From: Hormiphora californensis
Taxonomy: Eukaryota; Ctenophora; Tentaculata; Cydippida; Pleurobrachiidae
Assembly: GCA_020137815.1 (NCBI GenBank)
Contig: CM035362.1
Span: 646,605-710,604, forward strand
Length of the DNA stretch: 64,000 nucleotides
Direction: 5' to 3'
The position numbers and the translations under genes are program-made. Positions 34,776 through 49,140 of the stretch are shown in pieces (position 1 is the stretch's first letter; each line of letters begins with the position of its first letter). The notes beneath the pieces are model-generated. The model made no database searches. It was not told where the DNA came from and worked only from the letters and a program-made list of their open reading frames with translations.

Positions 34776-35972
34776 ATCTTTTTTAACACTTGGTTTAGCA
34801 CTAAGTGTAAATCAATTAGATTCAAAAACTCGACCGTATTTAGACTATTAAATTAAAGTTCCACTATCTTGAACTATTATCAAACTAACTTAGACCACGG
34901 GAAAAAATCGGCCAAAATGGGGATAAATTTTGGCCATTCTCGGCCAAAAAATATGCTGGGACACCGGGGTCGTGGGGACGGGGAATGGTAAAATAAACTA
35001 AATAAACACTCTAGAGGCCTTTAAAGGCCAATAGAAGGACCTCGAGCGCCTCTAGAGACCTGTAGAAGGCACCAAAGAAGTTCCCGACAGCAGTAAACTT
35101 TTTTGTATTTTTTTGTATTTTTTTGTATTTTTTGTACGGACCGTACAAAAAAATATTGCCTGCTTTTTCCGTACATCCGTACACAAAAATGGTTGATACC
35201 CCCCCGCATCACGTGACACTCCATATATGGGCATCACGTGACCAGAACATGGCTGAAAGTATGGGCATCACGTGGTCGTTAAACTAAACCTGATCCTGTA
35301 GGAGTATCCCCTAACTCAGTGTGTCCACTTGTCTCACTCCTCTGATCTCCATGACAACCAGACTCACTTCCATTGCTGGCTGTTTCATACCCGCTCCCAC
35401 TCATCTGTCCGGTGTAGAGCTCTTACTTTACATGGTCTGACATTTATACCTGCTCCTGGGTGAACAAGATCTCATCATTGATATGGGTGAAGAGTGATAC
35501 AACTAACATTGTGATATTCTGGATCGGGGAGAAATATATTGAGCAAGAGCCAGGAATGAGAGCAATATTATGACTCTCTCTCTCTCTAACACTCGAAAGG
35601 TGAGGTTATTAGCTCAATATAAAACAGAAGGTGGTTTATACTTTGTAAGAAACACATCGATGTATTATTATTGATAGAAACTAAAATCCAAATCATAAAC
35701 CATTTTATGATTAGAAATTTGATGGTCTTTCTAAGAAATCTAACTGTATCATTATCTGTCAGAGCAATGGCCTGACAGATTATTATTGTAACTGTATTAT
35801 AAACATAAACCAAACAGTCACATCATTCTCTGCAACCCTGCCTCATAAAACGATCACCGACAAAAACTAGGTCTAACTAGAACTGAAGTAATTCGGTATA
35901 TATTTGCACAATTTGTCTCTCTCGATGTCTACTCCAATCACAGTTTAATTGTTCCTCCCCTACTCTACCCTC
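34776..35972. other. no gene recognised
   Basis: Contains the second TTTTTTGTA palindrome and one copy of the 19-base microelement (35758-35776). The right end should be CHMP1 3' untranslated sequence. Confidence 0.45.
35080..35190. repeat. TTTTTTGTA-repeat palindrome, copy 2
   Basis: Three TATTTTTTTG units lead to CGGACCG and a short right arm; flanking GAAGTTCCCGACAGCAGTAAA matches the inverse of the copy 1 flank. Confidence 0.65.
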
Positions 35973-37050
35973 TCAGTTCCTCAGCTGAGCGAGACGTCTT
36001 GTTAAGGCATCCTCCTGTTCATTGCTCACACTGGTGGACGGCCCCTGCGATGGCACCCGTAGGGGCTGACTCTGCACCAGCCATCATAGTCACCCATTTC
36101 CAAGCCGTGCTCCTCCGCAACTTGAGATATGAGAGCATCCACCTGTGTGTGATAGGCACTGATTAGATGGCATGGCTTTGGGGGCAATGTATGTAAATCG
36201 TGGAGTTCAAGAAAGACGGAGACGTGTTAGGATTTAGGAACCACGCTGAAATTTTGGGATCCTTCACAATGAAATACTGAGTAAGGAAAAAGTAACAAAC
36301 CTGGTCTGCAGGTGTTGTAAGGGTGGTTGAAGCTCCCATACTTTGATCCATTGCACTTGACTGGACGTCCAGGTTCTCTGATTGAGCCTCAAACTTATCC
36401 ATTATTTGCTGGACCTTTTCCAGGTCCATACTGGCCATTGCCTTATCAAGTCCCTTCACAACTGAGCCCATGTCTTTAGTGACCTAGATTTAGGAAGTTA
36501 CTACATATAACGTATTCTGTAATTGCTAAATCATCAGTCGTGAACTACAGTATTATGATTATTACAATTCCAAACCTCGATTCACCGGACTCCTCGGGGG
36601 AAATTTATCTGTACAGTAAATAGAGATTGGAGGCCCGGTAAAAGGAGGGTTGTTTACCTGTTTCATAGCAAGTGCAGATTTAACCCTACTGGAGACACCA
36701 TCTATCCTAGCAGCCATGCGCAGGAAGTTTAGTGATTCATTTCTCTTTCGAATAGCATTTTCACTGTAGATCTTAGCTCCTGAAAATACCAATGGTCAAG
36801 AACTCTGTTTATGAAAGATTGTGAACTCTGTACAACCTTGTATAGCTCATTGTCATTTTATTCTGTGTACAACTTACAGAATTCAGTCATATCATCTTGA
36901 ATACAGCATACCTTCTACATTTCCCTGTTGTAGAGCCTTCTTAATTTTCGCCTTGTTCAAGTTGTGTTCCTTCTCGCATCTTTTAGATTCTCGTTCCAGT
37001 TGTTTTGAACAGAATTTCAGCTGGAAAAGTGTATCTTCCATGGAAGGCAT
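35973..37050 (-). CDS. CHMP1: charged multivesicular body protein 1 (ESCRT-III), C-terminal frame broken
   Basis: Exons 36912-37050, 36658-36779, 36301-36483 and 35973-36142. The start [13 protein letters not shown] matches the CHMP1 N-terminus, and the basic helix ([19 protein letters not shown]) and [22 protein letters not shown] block are highly conserved. Exon 3 carries [19 protein letters not shown] and TTLTTP. CHMP1 polymerises with other ESCRT-III subunits on endosomes and the midbody and recruits VPS4 and spastin through a C-terminal MIT-interacting motif. In the last exon, [22 protein letters not shown] is in frame but then meets a stop (lowest base 36026). The expected tail, [19 protein letters not shown] ending at 35973, is present in another frame, one missing base away. 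A sequence error is the simplest explanation; a truncated protein is the alternative. Confidence 0.88.
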
Positions 37051-38512
37051 TGCTGCCCAAGTGCCGCCCAGATTCAGCGGATTACCACCCTCTTTCCTTT
37101 GAAGCTAACAATGATATATCGACTTAACGCCTTGAATTCTGATAAAACACATACAGTGAGCAGGAAAACATTCGATTTACGATCTTCAAAAGCAGGTAAA
37201 CAAAAAAGGCGTCTCACAAGGCGTCTCGTATGCGACAGGGCGTGGGATTCGATGCGATTACTTTACACGTTAAAGCAGATTTTGAACTGCACGGCATGCT
37301 GATGAAATTTAACCAGTACCCAGTGTTGAAATTAGGTCCAGCGTGTCCATGACACTCTCTTCGTTGCGGAAAAAGAGAGAAGATTGATATTTTGTTCGAA
37401 AAATGAAAATTTTGGCGATTCTTGACCTTTTTCCAGACGCAATTTTACGGGAGAATTTTGCTCGCACGAATTTAAGTTAACGTAACGCGCGAACACAAAT
37501 GTTTAAAGCGCCGCCAAAAATGTATTTTCTTAAGCCGCGCGGTGAAAATTTGTCGTGATGACATGACGATTTTTTGGCCAGCGTTAAAATCTGGGTGTTT
37601 GGAGAGTGCTGACAAACGGTTTTTTAGGGTTAGGGCTAAATTGGGGTAAGGGTTAGGGCTGGGGTTTGGGTTGGGGTTAGGCCTTGACATTTCCTACCAG
37701 ATAAACTTTGAATTAGCCAAAACGGTTGAGTGGTTTGGCGGTTAGAGCCATTTTAGTGAATCAACTTTTTTGGCAGCGCGCACCTGTAAACAAGCCACCA
37801 AACACCCAGATCGTATACGGCGCCCCGATTTTTTATCGTGGATCGCCCAAACTTTTGAAAAGCGCTGCCTTATCCCGCGCTGCGGGGGCCAGCAACGTTT
37901 GCCAACCCAAACTTTCACTTTTTTAACTGCTTTCTCTCTTTTCTCGCAACGAAAAGTGTGTCATGCCGTCATAGACACACTGGACACAGCCTAGGTTCGC
38001 TGAAAAAAAGAATTGACGTTTGCCAGTGGGCGGACAGTTTAAAAAAGACTTAAAAGTGATGCGACACTAGGGTGCGCAAAAAGATGCCTGCCACACACAC
38101 GTTAACTGTAACACACATCCTCCTGCTGTTGTTAGTCGACGAAAATTGGGGGGGGGGGGGCAATATCGGCCTTAAAATAAAATATATAATAAATTGTCAA
38201 ACAAAAATATACGAGCTTTCCAGTTGGCACCACTTGCTTTTTTTCTTTTTCTGTGTTCTCGGACCTTTTGCCGTATAAGTTATAACTTTAAACTTTCCGT
38301 TGCACTGAATAAAGATTTAAAATATCTCTGATTTCTTTGGTGGGTGCTACCCGAATCACGTCAATAACCCCTCTCTGAACTCTGAATGTAATGAAAGATA
38401 ATCCTCTGTACGTATTATGATACCTGCTGTCCTGTATTAGGTTTCTAATGTAACATTCTTATATAGGATGTGAGGAATTGAGTTGCCTGTGTGTGAGGAA
38501 GAACAATCTGAC
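37051..38512. other. CHMP1 upstream region, no further gene recognised
   Basis: Should hold the CHMP1 promoter. Includes a degenerate telomere-like stretch (TTAGGG variants, 37625-37685) and a poly-G run near 38148-38160. Confidence 0.45.
37625..37685. repeat. degenerate TTAGGG-like stretch
   Basis: TTAGGGTTAGGG followed by looser GGGTTAGGG and TTGGGGTTAGG variants over about 60 bp. This is short and interstitial, not a telomere. Confidence 0.5.
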
Positions 38513-39233
38513 ATGGCACTAGATAAAGAGAACGCCCCAAAAGGTAACGAAAAACTACCAAAACGTTGTGTGGCTCACACCGCAATTTATTTCACGCTCT
38601 GTGAGGGTTCAGTAGATCAACCCAAACACTATTAAATTACCAATTCACAAAAAGGATTGTTATATTATAGAATTAATAATTAAGGTTAAATTTACCGATT
38701 CATTGATCATCCCATTTTGTGTCAATATCTCTATGTCAGATTGTTATTGATACTTCATCTCATCATGGCATAATAACACTCATTTGAGCACGAGCCAAGG
38801 AAGAGATCACACAAAGTTAGTCCGAGTAATACGTTATTGCATTTTATTAGTTTATCATAGTTATCACCTTTGACCTTTCTTTGTATGCTCCATAAATTCA
38901 AACATGGATAGTCTGTTTCTACGAATAGGTTTCTAAATGTGTGCTCATTATTTGATAAGAGATCCTACAAAAGAGTCTGTACTTCCTCATTTTCTCATCC
39001 AATTACAGTTCTCTGTCACATCTTACTGTGGAGGAAGTATTGATGGTGACAAATGGAGTTTCAATGTGTCTTTGAGAGAAAATCTAATGGAGTGGGGGAG
39101 AGAAGGGCGTGTTCCAATGTGGGAGAACATCTCGGAATGGGAAGAAGAGAGGGAAGAACTTCTTCTCTCTTCTTCTAAAGAAGAGAGGGAAGAAGATAGG
39201 GATGAAAGGCAGTGTAGAGAGACCGGAATATAG
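38513..39233 (+). other. possible two-exon gene or gene fragment, unrecognised
   Basis: ATG at 38513 opens MALDKENAPK and meets a GGTAACG donor near 38545. A second open stretch (about 39003-39233) encodes a Trp- and Glu-rich sequence including DGDKWSFNVSLRENLMEW. It follows a good ATTACAG acceptor, but joining that acceptor to the first exon breaks the frame. An alternative acceptor ending GTGGAG would keep the frame but is a poor site. No family was recognised. Confidence 0.22.
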
Positions 39234-39628
39234 CTGAGCTAAAATTAATGTTGAATTAGCCATGTACATTAAGTTAAGGGGAGAGGGAGAGGGAGAGGGA
39301 GAGGAGAGGGAGATTTCAGCTCCTGCTAAGTTTATGGTATACACAAGTTTAAAATAGGTTTTTAATTTTACGACACCACAGCTGAATGAAGCTGGCTCTA
39401 TCAATTCAAATAGTTTTCCTCAGAACTCCATCCCCACTACCTATCACACCCTCCTATCACACCTGCAGTCCTCGCTATCACACCCTCCTGGGTAGTAGTG
39501 AAGCACTAACTCAACTTTCCTAATTATGTGAAAATTGCTCCCTATCTCTTTCTCCCTTTCTCTCTCTCTGTCTTACTATCTTTCTATCTTTCTACCCGAC
39601 TAACTGTCTCCTGATCTAATGAATGCAG

Positions 39629-39638
39629 TGAGAGAGAG

Positions 39639-39669
<31 letters not shown>

Positions 39670-39733
39670 GAGAGAGAGAGAGAGTGAGAGAGAGTGAGAG
39701 AGAGAGAGGAGAGAGAGAGGAGAGAGAGAAGCT
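39629..39733. repeat. (GA)n microsatellite
   Basis: GA array with GTGA and AGGA interruptions. Confidence 0.9.
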
Positions 39734-41234
<1,501 letters not shown>

Positions 41235-41340
41235 AAGAGAAAGAGAGAGAAGGGGTTAGAGAAAAAGGAGAGGGGGAGAGAGTGAGATAGGGATAGAGCG
41301 TGCACTGGATAATTATAAGCAGCAACCTCATCAGGCCCGG

Positions 41341-43721
41341 ATGGCGGATTGCTGGAAGATGGGTGATTGTTTTCCTTTCTCACCTCCTTGCAAACTTGCA
41401 ACTCTAAAATGAAGAACAATTCGTAGAACGTGGAGTAATAGAATAGAAGTATAGTGCCAAATCTCACATCAATCTGAAATCTGTCACTAATTAAATGTTC
41501 TCACATCTCACATCTTTCTGATCATCACCTTATCATCCCCTCCCTCCGGTTGTACAATTGTAATTCTCCAAGTGTATCACAAATGACCCATCTCCTCTCT
41601 ATTCAGGTGTCCAGTTCCAGTTCCGGAAGCGTTATCGTCATGTCGACTGGAAGGCCCTTGCCAGTGTTGATGTCGACAAGGTCAGCAGGGAACTTGACTA
41701 CCATGCTCTGCAGTCTAACATCATGAATGTGGCCTTCTGTGATCCTCGAGGACAGGTAAAGTTCCTATCTGTTTTTTTGCCTACTAGTCAGATATTATCT
41801 GTTCCTATCTGGATAGTAGCCAAATTATTATACCCGTTTTCTAGCTCAGAATTTATGACGAAACCATTTTTTATTTCAGTTTTCACTCACCTACCTTATA
41901 CCTAACATTGTGTAGCGCTCTGTGACGGTTCGGTAGATCAAACTTAACAATGGCAACATTTCCATCCACAGGACTTCCAAGGAGTAGAGGAGGAGTTCAT
42001 CAAACTATATCGACTAGCCCAGTTTACTATTGAGTACCTACTAAACTGTCAGGAATACCTCAGTCATGAGATAGTAAAACTGGAGAGCAAGAGTGGTGAA
42101 GTTACCAAGGTGAGAACGTTACTTTAACTACCTAGAGAGAGAGAGAGACATCTATTTAGGGTCCGGTGGTGAGAACGTTACTTTAACTAGAGAGTGGGAG
42201 TCAGGATTTGCAAAGTTCAAGATCTGTGAGACCTCTCATTCTCACTGTTTACACTTCTTTCTAACACGGAGCCCTGCATTTTCAGCTAAAGGAGAAGCTA
42301 GAAACGAAACAGAAGGAGCTCAGTGAGGTGAAGAAGGAAAGTAGAAAACGGAAGAAGATGATCGCTGTCTATCAGGTTAGAGAAAGATAAAGATGGGTAG
42401 GTGCCAGGTGGGGAACACGTCCGGAACGTGGGAGGTCATTACAAGTCAAAACACGGATATACGTATCCGTGTTTTGACCCGGACGTGTTTCCCCACCTAC
42501 CCAGAAATGCAATGATTTTGGGTTCAACTATGCCATGGCCATTATGATCCCGTTTTTTGTAGATTGGGCTTTGTCTGCTCTAAGCTCTCAACACAATGGT
42601 TTGAGCCCAACCCCTCCCCCTGACAACACTATATATTTGCAGGGTATGATGAATACTAACGGTGCTAATGGGTTCCACAAGTGTCAGCACTGTGACAAAG
42701 CCTTCATCTCTGCTCCCTTTCTAACCTCTCACATGGAGAGGAGACACGGCATCCCTGCCCCACCCAACCAAGCAGAGTAAGTGCTGCAAAATTAATGAGA
42801 AAGTAATGAACAGAACTAATATGTTTAAAGTTGGGACTCTATCTATCCGTTTTAAAGAGACAAGCAAATCTGGTTTATAGTATTTTACACTTAGCAACCA
42901 CTTAGCAACCACTTAACAACCACTTAGTAACCACTTAGTAACCACTACTATATATCCCCAGTTCCCTGGATAAGATGCGGATACGGCTGGAAGATATGGA
43001 CAAGGAGATGAGACAGCTGAGTGAGAATAATGCTGCCCTTCAAAATGAGATGAACAAACACAAGGTGTGTATCTGAAATGTGTAACCATGGTAACTATGG
43101 TAACCATAGTAACCAAGACCTGGTAACCAAGGGTTCATGTTTATCAATTGTTGCAAAGTGCAAGTGTCCCATCTCATCCACAACTATAAATAAATCTTAG
43201 GGGGCAAGAGAGGACGCTCTGAGGGCTAGAGATGGAGCTGTTCAGCAACAGTTACAGCTGGAACAAGCCCACAAAGAGAAGTTGGTTGACTTACAGAAGG
43301 AACAGAGTATTGAGATTGAAAAGGTTTGGGAAATATGATTGAAACTTGTCTTTGCTTTTTGATCAGATTATTATTTTCTGGAGATTTTACTAAGAATGAC
43401 GTCATATGCTATTTCAACCACCAAATGAGCACTACTATAATTCGTTTGTTCTTCTAGGTGAAAGCTATCTATCTGAAGCAAGCATCAGAGGCTCTGGAAG
43501 AGAAACGAATAGCGGAACTGGCTCTAGTCGAGGCGAAGAAAGGTATTTGTGGGTGTCAACTGTCAGGGGACTTTTTGGGTGTTAGGATATTATATTTTTG
43601 AGGGAATCGGGAATTATTTGTGGGTTCGCTTTGGTGTCTTGATTGTGGGGAGTTTTCAGAGCTGGAAACAAAAACAAGGCAACTTCCAAAGACAATTAAA
43701 AAACAAGTATTACACAATTAA
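41341..43721 (+). CDS. DZIP1-like ciliogenesis protein, short form
   Basis: Nine exons: 41341-41362, 41607-41755, 41972-42109, 42286-42375, 42643-42776, 42962-43064, 43201-43323, 43458-43542, 43660-43721; all phases agree, 301 residues. The N-terminus [23 protein letters not shown] and the following [17 protein letters not shown] match the conserved DZIP1 N-terminal domain. One C2H2 finger lies at residues 147-168 (C147, C150, H163, H168), followed by coiled coil to the end. DZIP1 acts at the ciliary transition zone and in Hedgehog signalling. Vertebrate DZIP1 and DZIP1L are more than twice as long, so the C-terminal part is missing or the last exon is a short-isoform end. The 22-base first exon was accepted because its phase and ATG fit. 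It converges on the minus-strand neighbour with 24 bp between the stop codons. X-box-like GTAACCATGGTAAC sequences lie in intron 6. Confidence 0.88.
42395..42502. mobile_element. small foldback element in DZIP1-like intron 4
   Basis: GGGTAGGTG...GTGGGGAACACGTCCGG pairs with CCGGACGTGTTTCCCCACCTACCC, and the interior GTCAAAACACGGATA is followed by TACGTATCCGTGTTTTGAC. No coding sequence. Confidence 0.75.
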
Positions 43722-43745
43722 TTTTACATTTTACTAACCATTTCA

Positions 43746-46677
43746 TCACAACTCTGCAATATTGGAAGTGGAACTTTCTGAACCCTGAATGGAAATAATA
43801 ACACTATCAAATATTCTCTGGGGCAGTTCGTTCAGTTCTTTGCATACCTCATGAGGCTTAGCTGGTGCATGGCACAACATGAACCATACCCCTAGTACAC
43901 CAAATAGAACAGCGAAAAAATGCATGGCCACACAAAACTTTATTGTCACTTTTTTCTCTTTTTCGGGTACTTTTGAGATTTCTGGTGATGTGTCTGATAA
44001 TTCAGTGTTGTTTTGTTTTTCATTCCCCTTTGTTATTGTTTCTGTAGAAGAGGGCTCCTGAATTTTATCCCCAGAGGAAGGAGAGGAGTTCTCCAGAGTT
44101 TCTGGGTCTTTAGGAGAGGGTGAACTAGGTTTCACTTGAGGAGTGGGAGTAGGTTTTACAATATCTTCATTTTCTGTTATCTCTGCATTGTCTGATTTGA
44201 TGCTAACCTCCCTTGAACGCTCAGCTTCACTATTTGTTGGAGATGTCACTACTGAACTCCTTCTTGTAGCCTTGAATGACTGATATGTATCATTAGATTT
44301 CCGCTGCTCCGCCAACGCAAAGAAGGCTGCTTTCTTTGATTTGAAGTCCACCATCTCAGGATCATCCACAAGTAGCTCCTTCACAGCTTCTGGTGCGGGT
44401 CCTGGTGGTGGTAGTTGACGGGGTGCTGAGATTGCTGTCAACCGCGTCGTCTCCCTAGGGGAGGGATAGAGGGTTAATATATCGTCTAAACTCTCAAATA
44501 ATATCATCTTAAATTAGACTAACTGATCCCAGCTTTCCCACAATTTATATTACAAATTTCGAACAAAACAAATGAAATTTATGACGTTTCTACTTACTCA
44601 GTGAGAGTACCAATAAGTTCAGTTAGCTGTCCCATCTTTTCCTCCTGGATAGCTATTGTTTTAGCAAACCTGTCTGAGATATCGTCAGCGTGTTCTGCAA
44701 AGTCGTACATCACCTGACTTTCTTCTGCCCTGGATAAAAAAATCAGAGTTTTAACTTGGTTTTCTATTTCCAGAATAATTTAGCATTCCAGTGCGGGTAA
44801 TCCATTGTTAAAGAGCGGTCTTCTTTGATAGAGTATAAAACGGTTCGCACAACTAAATCATGGGAATTTGGGTGATGTGATATATGTTCCCACATGTCTC
44901 TCGCTCAATATATACTTTGTGCTGCCCGCACTTCCCTCACATTACATATCTTCTGGTATTCACGGCTTGTTTAACACCCTTCAGACTCACATAGCACCTC
45001 GCACACGCCGGCTCCAAAGTGCATAATATAGGGCAGCATATTACATACATGCAGGTATTATACTCCGTAGTCACACTGACATGATGTACCCACTGACCAA
45101 ATAAAGACCTTCTAGTAGATACTATAATGTATCAGTAATATAGTGGTAGAAGAAGACCGAATAATGAAGAAATGAATAGAAACATGCGATATATTTGGCT
45201 GGGTACACGTGTCATCCTTCTTCGATCTAGATCTAAGGAATGAACAATGTTCTCGGATAATTGGCTCATTTTATGGTCTGCTGGCGTGAGAAAACATGGT
45301 CATGGATCAGGGAGACTAGGAGCTGTGTGTGAGAGAGAGAGGGAGAAAGAGAAAGGATAGGGTAGAGAGATCAGAGATAGCACGATTTTGGGAGAGATTG
45401 TCTGTGTGTTGTGCATCAGGGGGATCTCTCGATTGAACGTGTGATAGTGCAGCAACAAGCAGGAATATATCTCTTCGCATAATTGCATATTTTATCGTCA
45501 ATATTATGACAATATATGCATGTGTCGGCTGAAATAGTACTGATATGCCGTACAGATTTTATAAAGTTGGCGGTATGAGCGTAAACATGAAATGGACCGC
45601 GGTATTAGATAAAACTAACCATTTTTCTGTGAGCGACCTTGCTTTCTCATCAATATCCTCAAGTCTCTCGATCAGATCCACTACAAAGTTGGTCACCTGA
45701 CAAAAAACGTGATTTGATTTGGAAAATTGGCAATTACAAAAACACTTATAACACGCACAAATTTAAATTCATGCCTGCATGGATGTGCGTGTTGATGATA
45801 ATAATATTATTGTCTGAAGGCAATTACAGAGCGCTCTGGGCGGTAATTAAATATAACAACTCACCTGAGTCAACTTCTTATTAGCGCCCTCAGTCTGTGC
45901 AATAAGCGTCTGTAACGTTTCATCAAGAACGGCAACATCAATTCCCATATTGGCAACTTGGTCCCTGGTGATTCATAGAGAGGGAGGAATTTAGCATTGC
46001 TCCTTCATAAATACACACACTCATGTGATGTCAAATTAGCAAGCATCCAGGAGATCACACATTTCTAGCTAGGCCGATCCTACTAAGTTGTGCATGTAAC
46101 ATGTGAGAGAGTGAGAAACACAAACTTGTGCACGGGACACACATATCGCATTCCACAAATATAGAAATGACAATTGTGATGAATATTGTATGGTAGCCAT
46201 AACATGCACCGAGTGTGTGTTATCAGGATGTGTAATGTGAGCTTCACTGCCGTTTGACCTTATTTGGTGTGTGTCATGCCCAAATATGGTTTTATATGAA
46301 AGAAGTTTGGCTGCCAAGTACCTGAGGGGTTGGAGCATTTTCTGAGTGGCTGAACCGACCTGATCCTTTATGTGATCGTCACTAACATCCTCTGAGAAAT
46401 CTGAAATGATTGAAACTTTTCAAAACATGATGGTTTCAATGAAATGATAGCTTTCTTTTGTTAGTTCCTGACACAATCCTGGCATTGTGTGTATCTGTGA
46501 TATCACGCAACATTGTAGATCACAAGATTCGATCTTCCCGGATTCGCATAATAGTCATGTCTCTCTCTCTCTCTGTGATATTTGTGTAAAAACAGCACTC
46601 TGAATTCTGAAATCACATGAGAGAGAAGGAAGGATAGAGAGAGAACGGGAGAAAAAGAGAGAGGGAGAGAGAGAGAG

Positions 46678-46721
<44 letters not shown>

Positions 46722-47455
46722 AACCCTTGTCTTTGTAGGAAGGACTTGTCGACAGATCAATTACCAAAGCAAACATCCATAGACAGTTGAGTCATAGATT
46801 TAGAGAAAAACCTTGATTGTTAGAGAGAGTGAGTGAGAATGAGATATAAGTGAGAGAGAGAGTTAGATATATAAGTGCGAGAGAAAGAGAGAGAGAGAGA
46901 GACTAAGAGAGAGCAGCTGTTGCACACGTCCTTCTCAAGAAACTAATGACAAGACATGTGCTCAGTGCTGTCATGAGTATATTAGGAACAACAGCAGCCG
47001 TGTTATTGTATAACAGGCCCGTCACGTTGTGTACAAGCAGTTAGGCGAGACAGTTGCAGAATGTTGAGAAGAAAGGGATTGAACTAGACTCTAGAGTGAA
47101 GAGAGGAAAGTAGTTCAGAACTTTTGGTAGGAAGAATGTTACTTGTAAGTGAAAGAGATAAGGTTTTTAAAAAACAAATAACATACCGTCTGGATCATCC
47201 AGGTTTTCTAAGTCAACTGCATTGGAGTACCGTCGAAGAACAGAATTCATGTTGTCTCCTTCACCTCCTATACTCTGAAAATAAACATGAGTTAAATGTG
47301 AAAGCAAAATTAGAATGTTTCTTGTTTCTACTCAGTAAATAAAGGAACTTTGATTCTTCAACCAAGTAATAAATTGGACTATGTCGGTGTATTCACGATC
47401 TCTGTTATACCTTTAGCAGTCTAATGGACTCGCTGCAATCAATCTTTTGAGCCAT
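43746..47455 (-). CDS. coiled-coil protein with one C-terminal membrane span, family unknown
   Basis: Seven exons, high to low: 47411-47455, 47187-47274, 46322-46400, 45865-45964, 45620-45696, 44598-44729, 43746-44454; all phases agree, 409 residues. Residues about 55-170 form helices with regular hydrophobic spacing, probably coiled coil. A Pro/Ser/Glu-rich linker follows from about 180 to 340. A single hydrophobic span (FCVAMHFFAVLFGVLGVWFM) comes near residue 345, leaving a tail of about 47 residues. With no signal peptide, it should be cytosolic with a C-terminal anchor, the layout of IRAG/LRMP-like or KASH-like proteins; this is analogy only, since I recognise no sequence motif. Its 3' end faces the DZIP1-like gene. 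Start at MAQKIDC is the first ATG before a good donor; exon 53505-53803 could be an alternative first exon. Confidence 0.78.
46675..46718. repeat. (GA)n microsatellite in an intron of the coiled-coil gene
   Basis: Short GA array; more GA-rich sequence continues to about 46910. Confidence 0.85.
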
Positions 47456-47906
47456 TCAATGTGAGGAAGTACCCTACAAAACTGCCAACTACAAAAAACA
47501 ATTAGCTGATACAGATAGGATCAATTAGCAGAGCAGCTGTGAACCTAACAGTGTGAAATTAGTAGTAAACAACTTGTTATAGGGGGAAGTCAAAAATAGA
47601 CTGCATTCCCCACTTAGGTAGTTGGCTTACAGTTTTGAGAGAAAGAGAGAGAAAGGGTTTGAAAACAGGAGAAGGAACATTGGCAGCAAATAAAAACTTG
47701 AAGTTAACAAAACGTGGAAACTGAACGGAATCAAAATGCCAACTTTCTCTCCTCTTTCTCTTTCTTTTTTATGCAAATCTTTCACATCCTGTATTCGCTA
47801 ATTCTATATCTTGACTGGCGCCTAGCAACGATGGCCGTTAGTGGTTTCGCTCTCTTTATCTATCCCTCTATCCCTCTCTCTCTCACTCTCTCTCTCTCTC
47901 ACACAC

Positions 47907-47950
<44 letters not shown>

Positions 47951-48533
47951 TCTCTGTAATAATTACACAAGATGCAGGTGTATAGTTGTATTGAGATGTA
48001 ATGTATTTTAATATGCGAGATGGCCAGGTCTGACTCACAAACCGCCTTGGTGGGTCTGTAACAAAACTTTCGACAGAATTATTCCACATATAATAACATT
48101 AGACTCAAATGAGAGTTGAGACTCAAATTATTAGCGACAATTCGTATACATCGTTAGACAGGTAATCGCCAATAACAATAAAGAGAGGTACCTCTGCAAT
48201 GAGATGCCCCCCTTCTTGTCCTATCATAGAGATCTAGCTGTATCACCCCTCTCTCTCTAATTCATATCTCCTACTATCTCTCTATTCCTATCTCCCCTCT
48301 GGGCTCTATCTCTCTATTCATATCTCTCTTCTATGGCACTGTGTGTGATTAGTAGGCTAGTGATATAAGTGTTAGATTCAATAGATCAGTGTGGGGTGCT
48401 CCAACTATCCTTTCTCTCCAGCACTCTAATTAAATGTATGCACCTGCTGTATTCTCCACTTCAACTTGATTCAAGAACAAGGCTCTGTCAACCCAATCCT
48501 TTAGCTTTGACAACACACTAACTCCTCAATGCG
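47456..48533. other. upstream region of the coiled-coil gene
   Basis: Likely promoter; short CT tracts at 47873-47955, nothing else supported. Confidence 0.4.
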
Positions 48534-48764
48534 TTAAAGGGATACTGACATATTCAAAAATGTTTGACTTTTTCAACGATCCTGGGTGTGGTAACTGGTT
48601 GGGAGATAAAAATACGATGAGTCGAAGTGCGAACTCTCTACTCCCTCTCGTTCTCAAGATACAGGGCCCCACCTTTTATCACTTCTTAATTGGTTTGGGT
48701 ATAGAGGGAGAGCCGTATTGCAAATTACATGTAAACATGAGTATGTTTATCTATCAATTTAGAG

Positions 48765-49140
48765 CAAAAACTAATTGAAATTAGTTCGCCAGAAAGGTGG
48801 CCCATTTTGAACTTACTCCTTCATTTCCGTCACCTTTGAGTTGAGGCTTCAAAGACATAGAGGTATCCGTAAACTTTTCCGCCTTCAACTCAAAGGTGAC
48901 GGAAATGAAGGAGTAATTTAGAGCAAAAACTAATTGAAATTAGTTCGCCAGAAAGGTGGCCCATTTTGAACTTACTCCTTCATTTCCGTCACCTTTGAGT
49001 TGAGACTTCAAAGACATTGAGGTATCCTTAAACTTTTCCGCCTTCAACTCAAAGGTGACGGAAATGAAGGAGTAAGTTCAAAATGGGCCACCTTTCTGGC
49101 GAACTAATTTCAATTAGTTTTTGCTCTAAATTTGTACTCT
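48765..49140. repeat. duplicated palindrome block
   Basis: TTACTCCTTCATTTCCGTCACC pairs with its complement around a loop of about 70 bases, and this hairpin occurs twice in tandem (about 48815-48915 and 48972-49072). An outer pair GAGCAAAAACTAATTGAAAT and its inverse (49110-49130) encloses them. Confidence 0.7.

Noticed and set aside
37625-37685. Telomere-like TTAGGG stretch
   Set aside because: Only one exact tandem pair followed by degenerate units in the middle of a gene-bearing region; not evidence of a chromosome end.
48560-48778. 72-codon plus-strand frame MFDFFNDPGCGNW...
   Set aside because: It lies in the terminal inverted repeat of the 3.7 kb element, and the partner copy at the other end does not keep it open.
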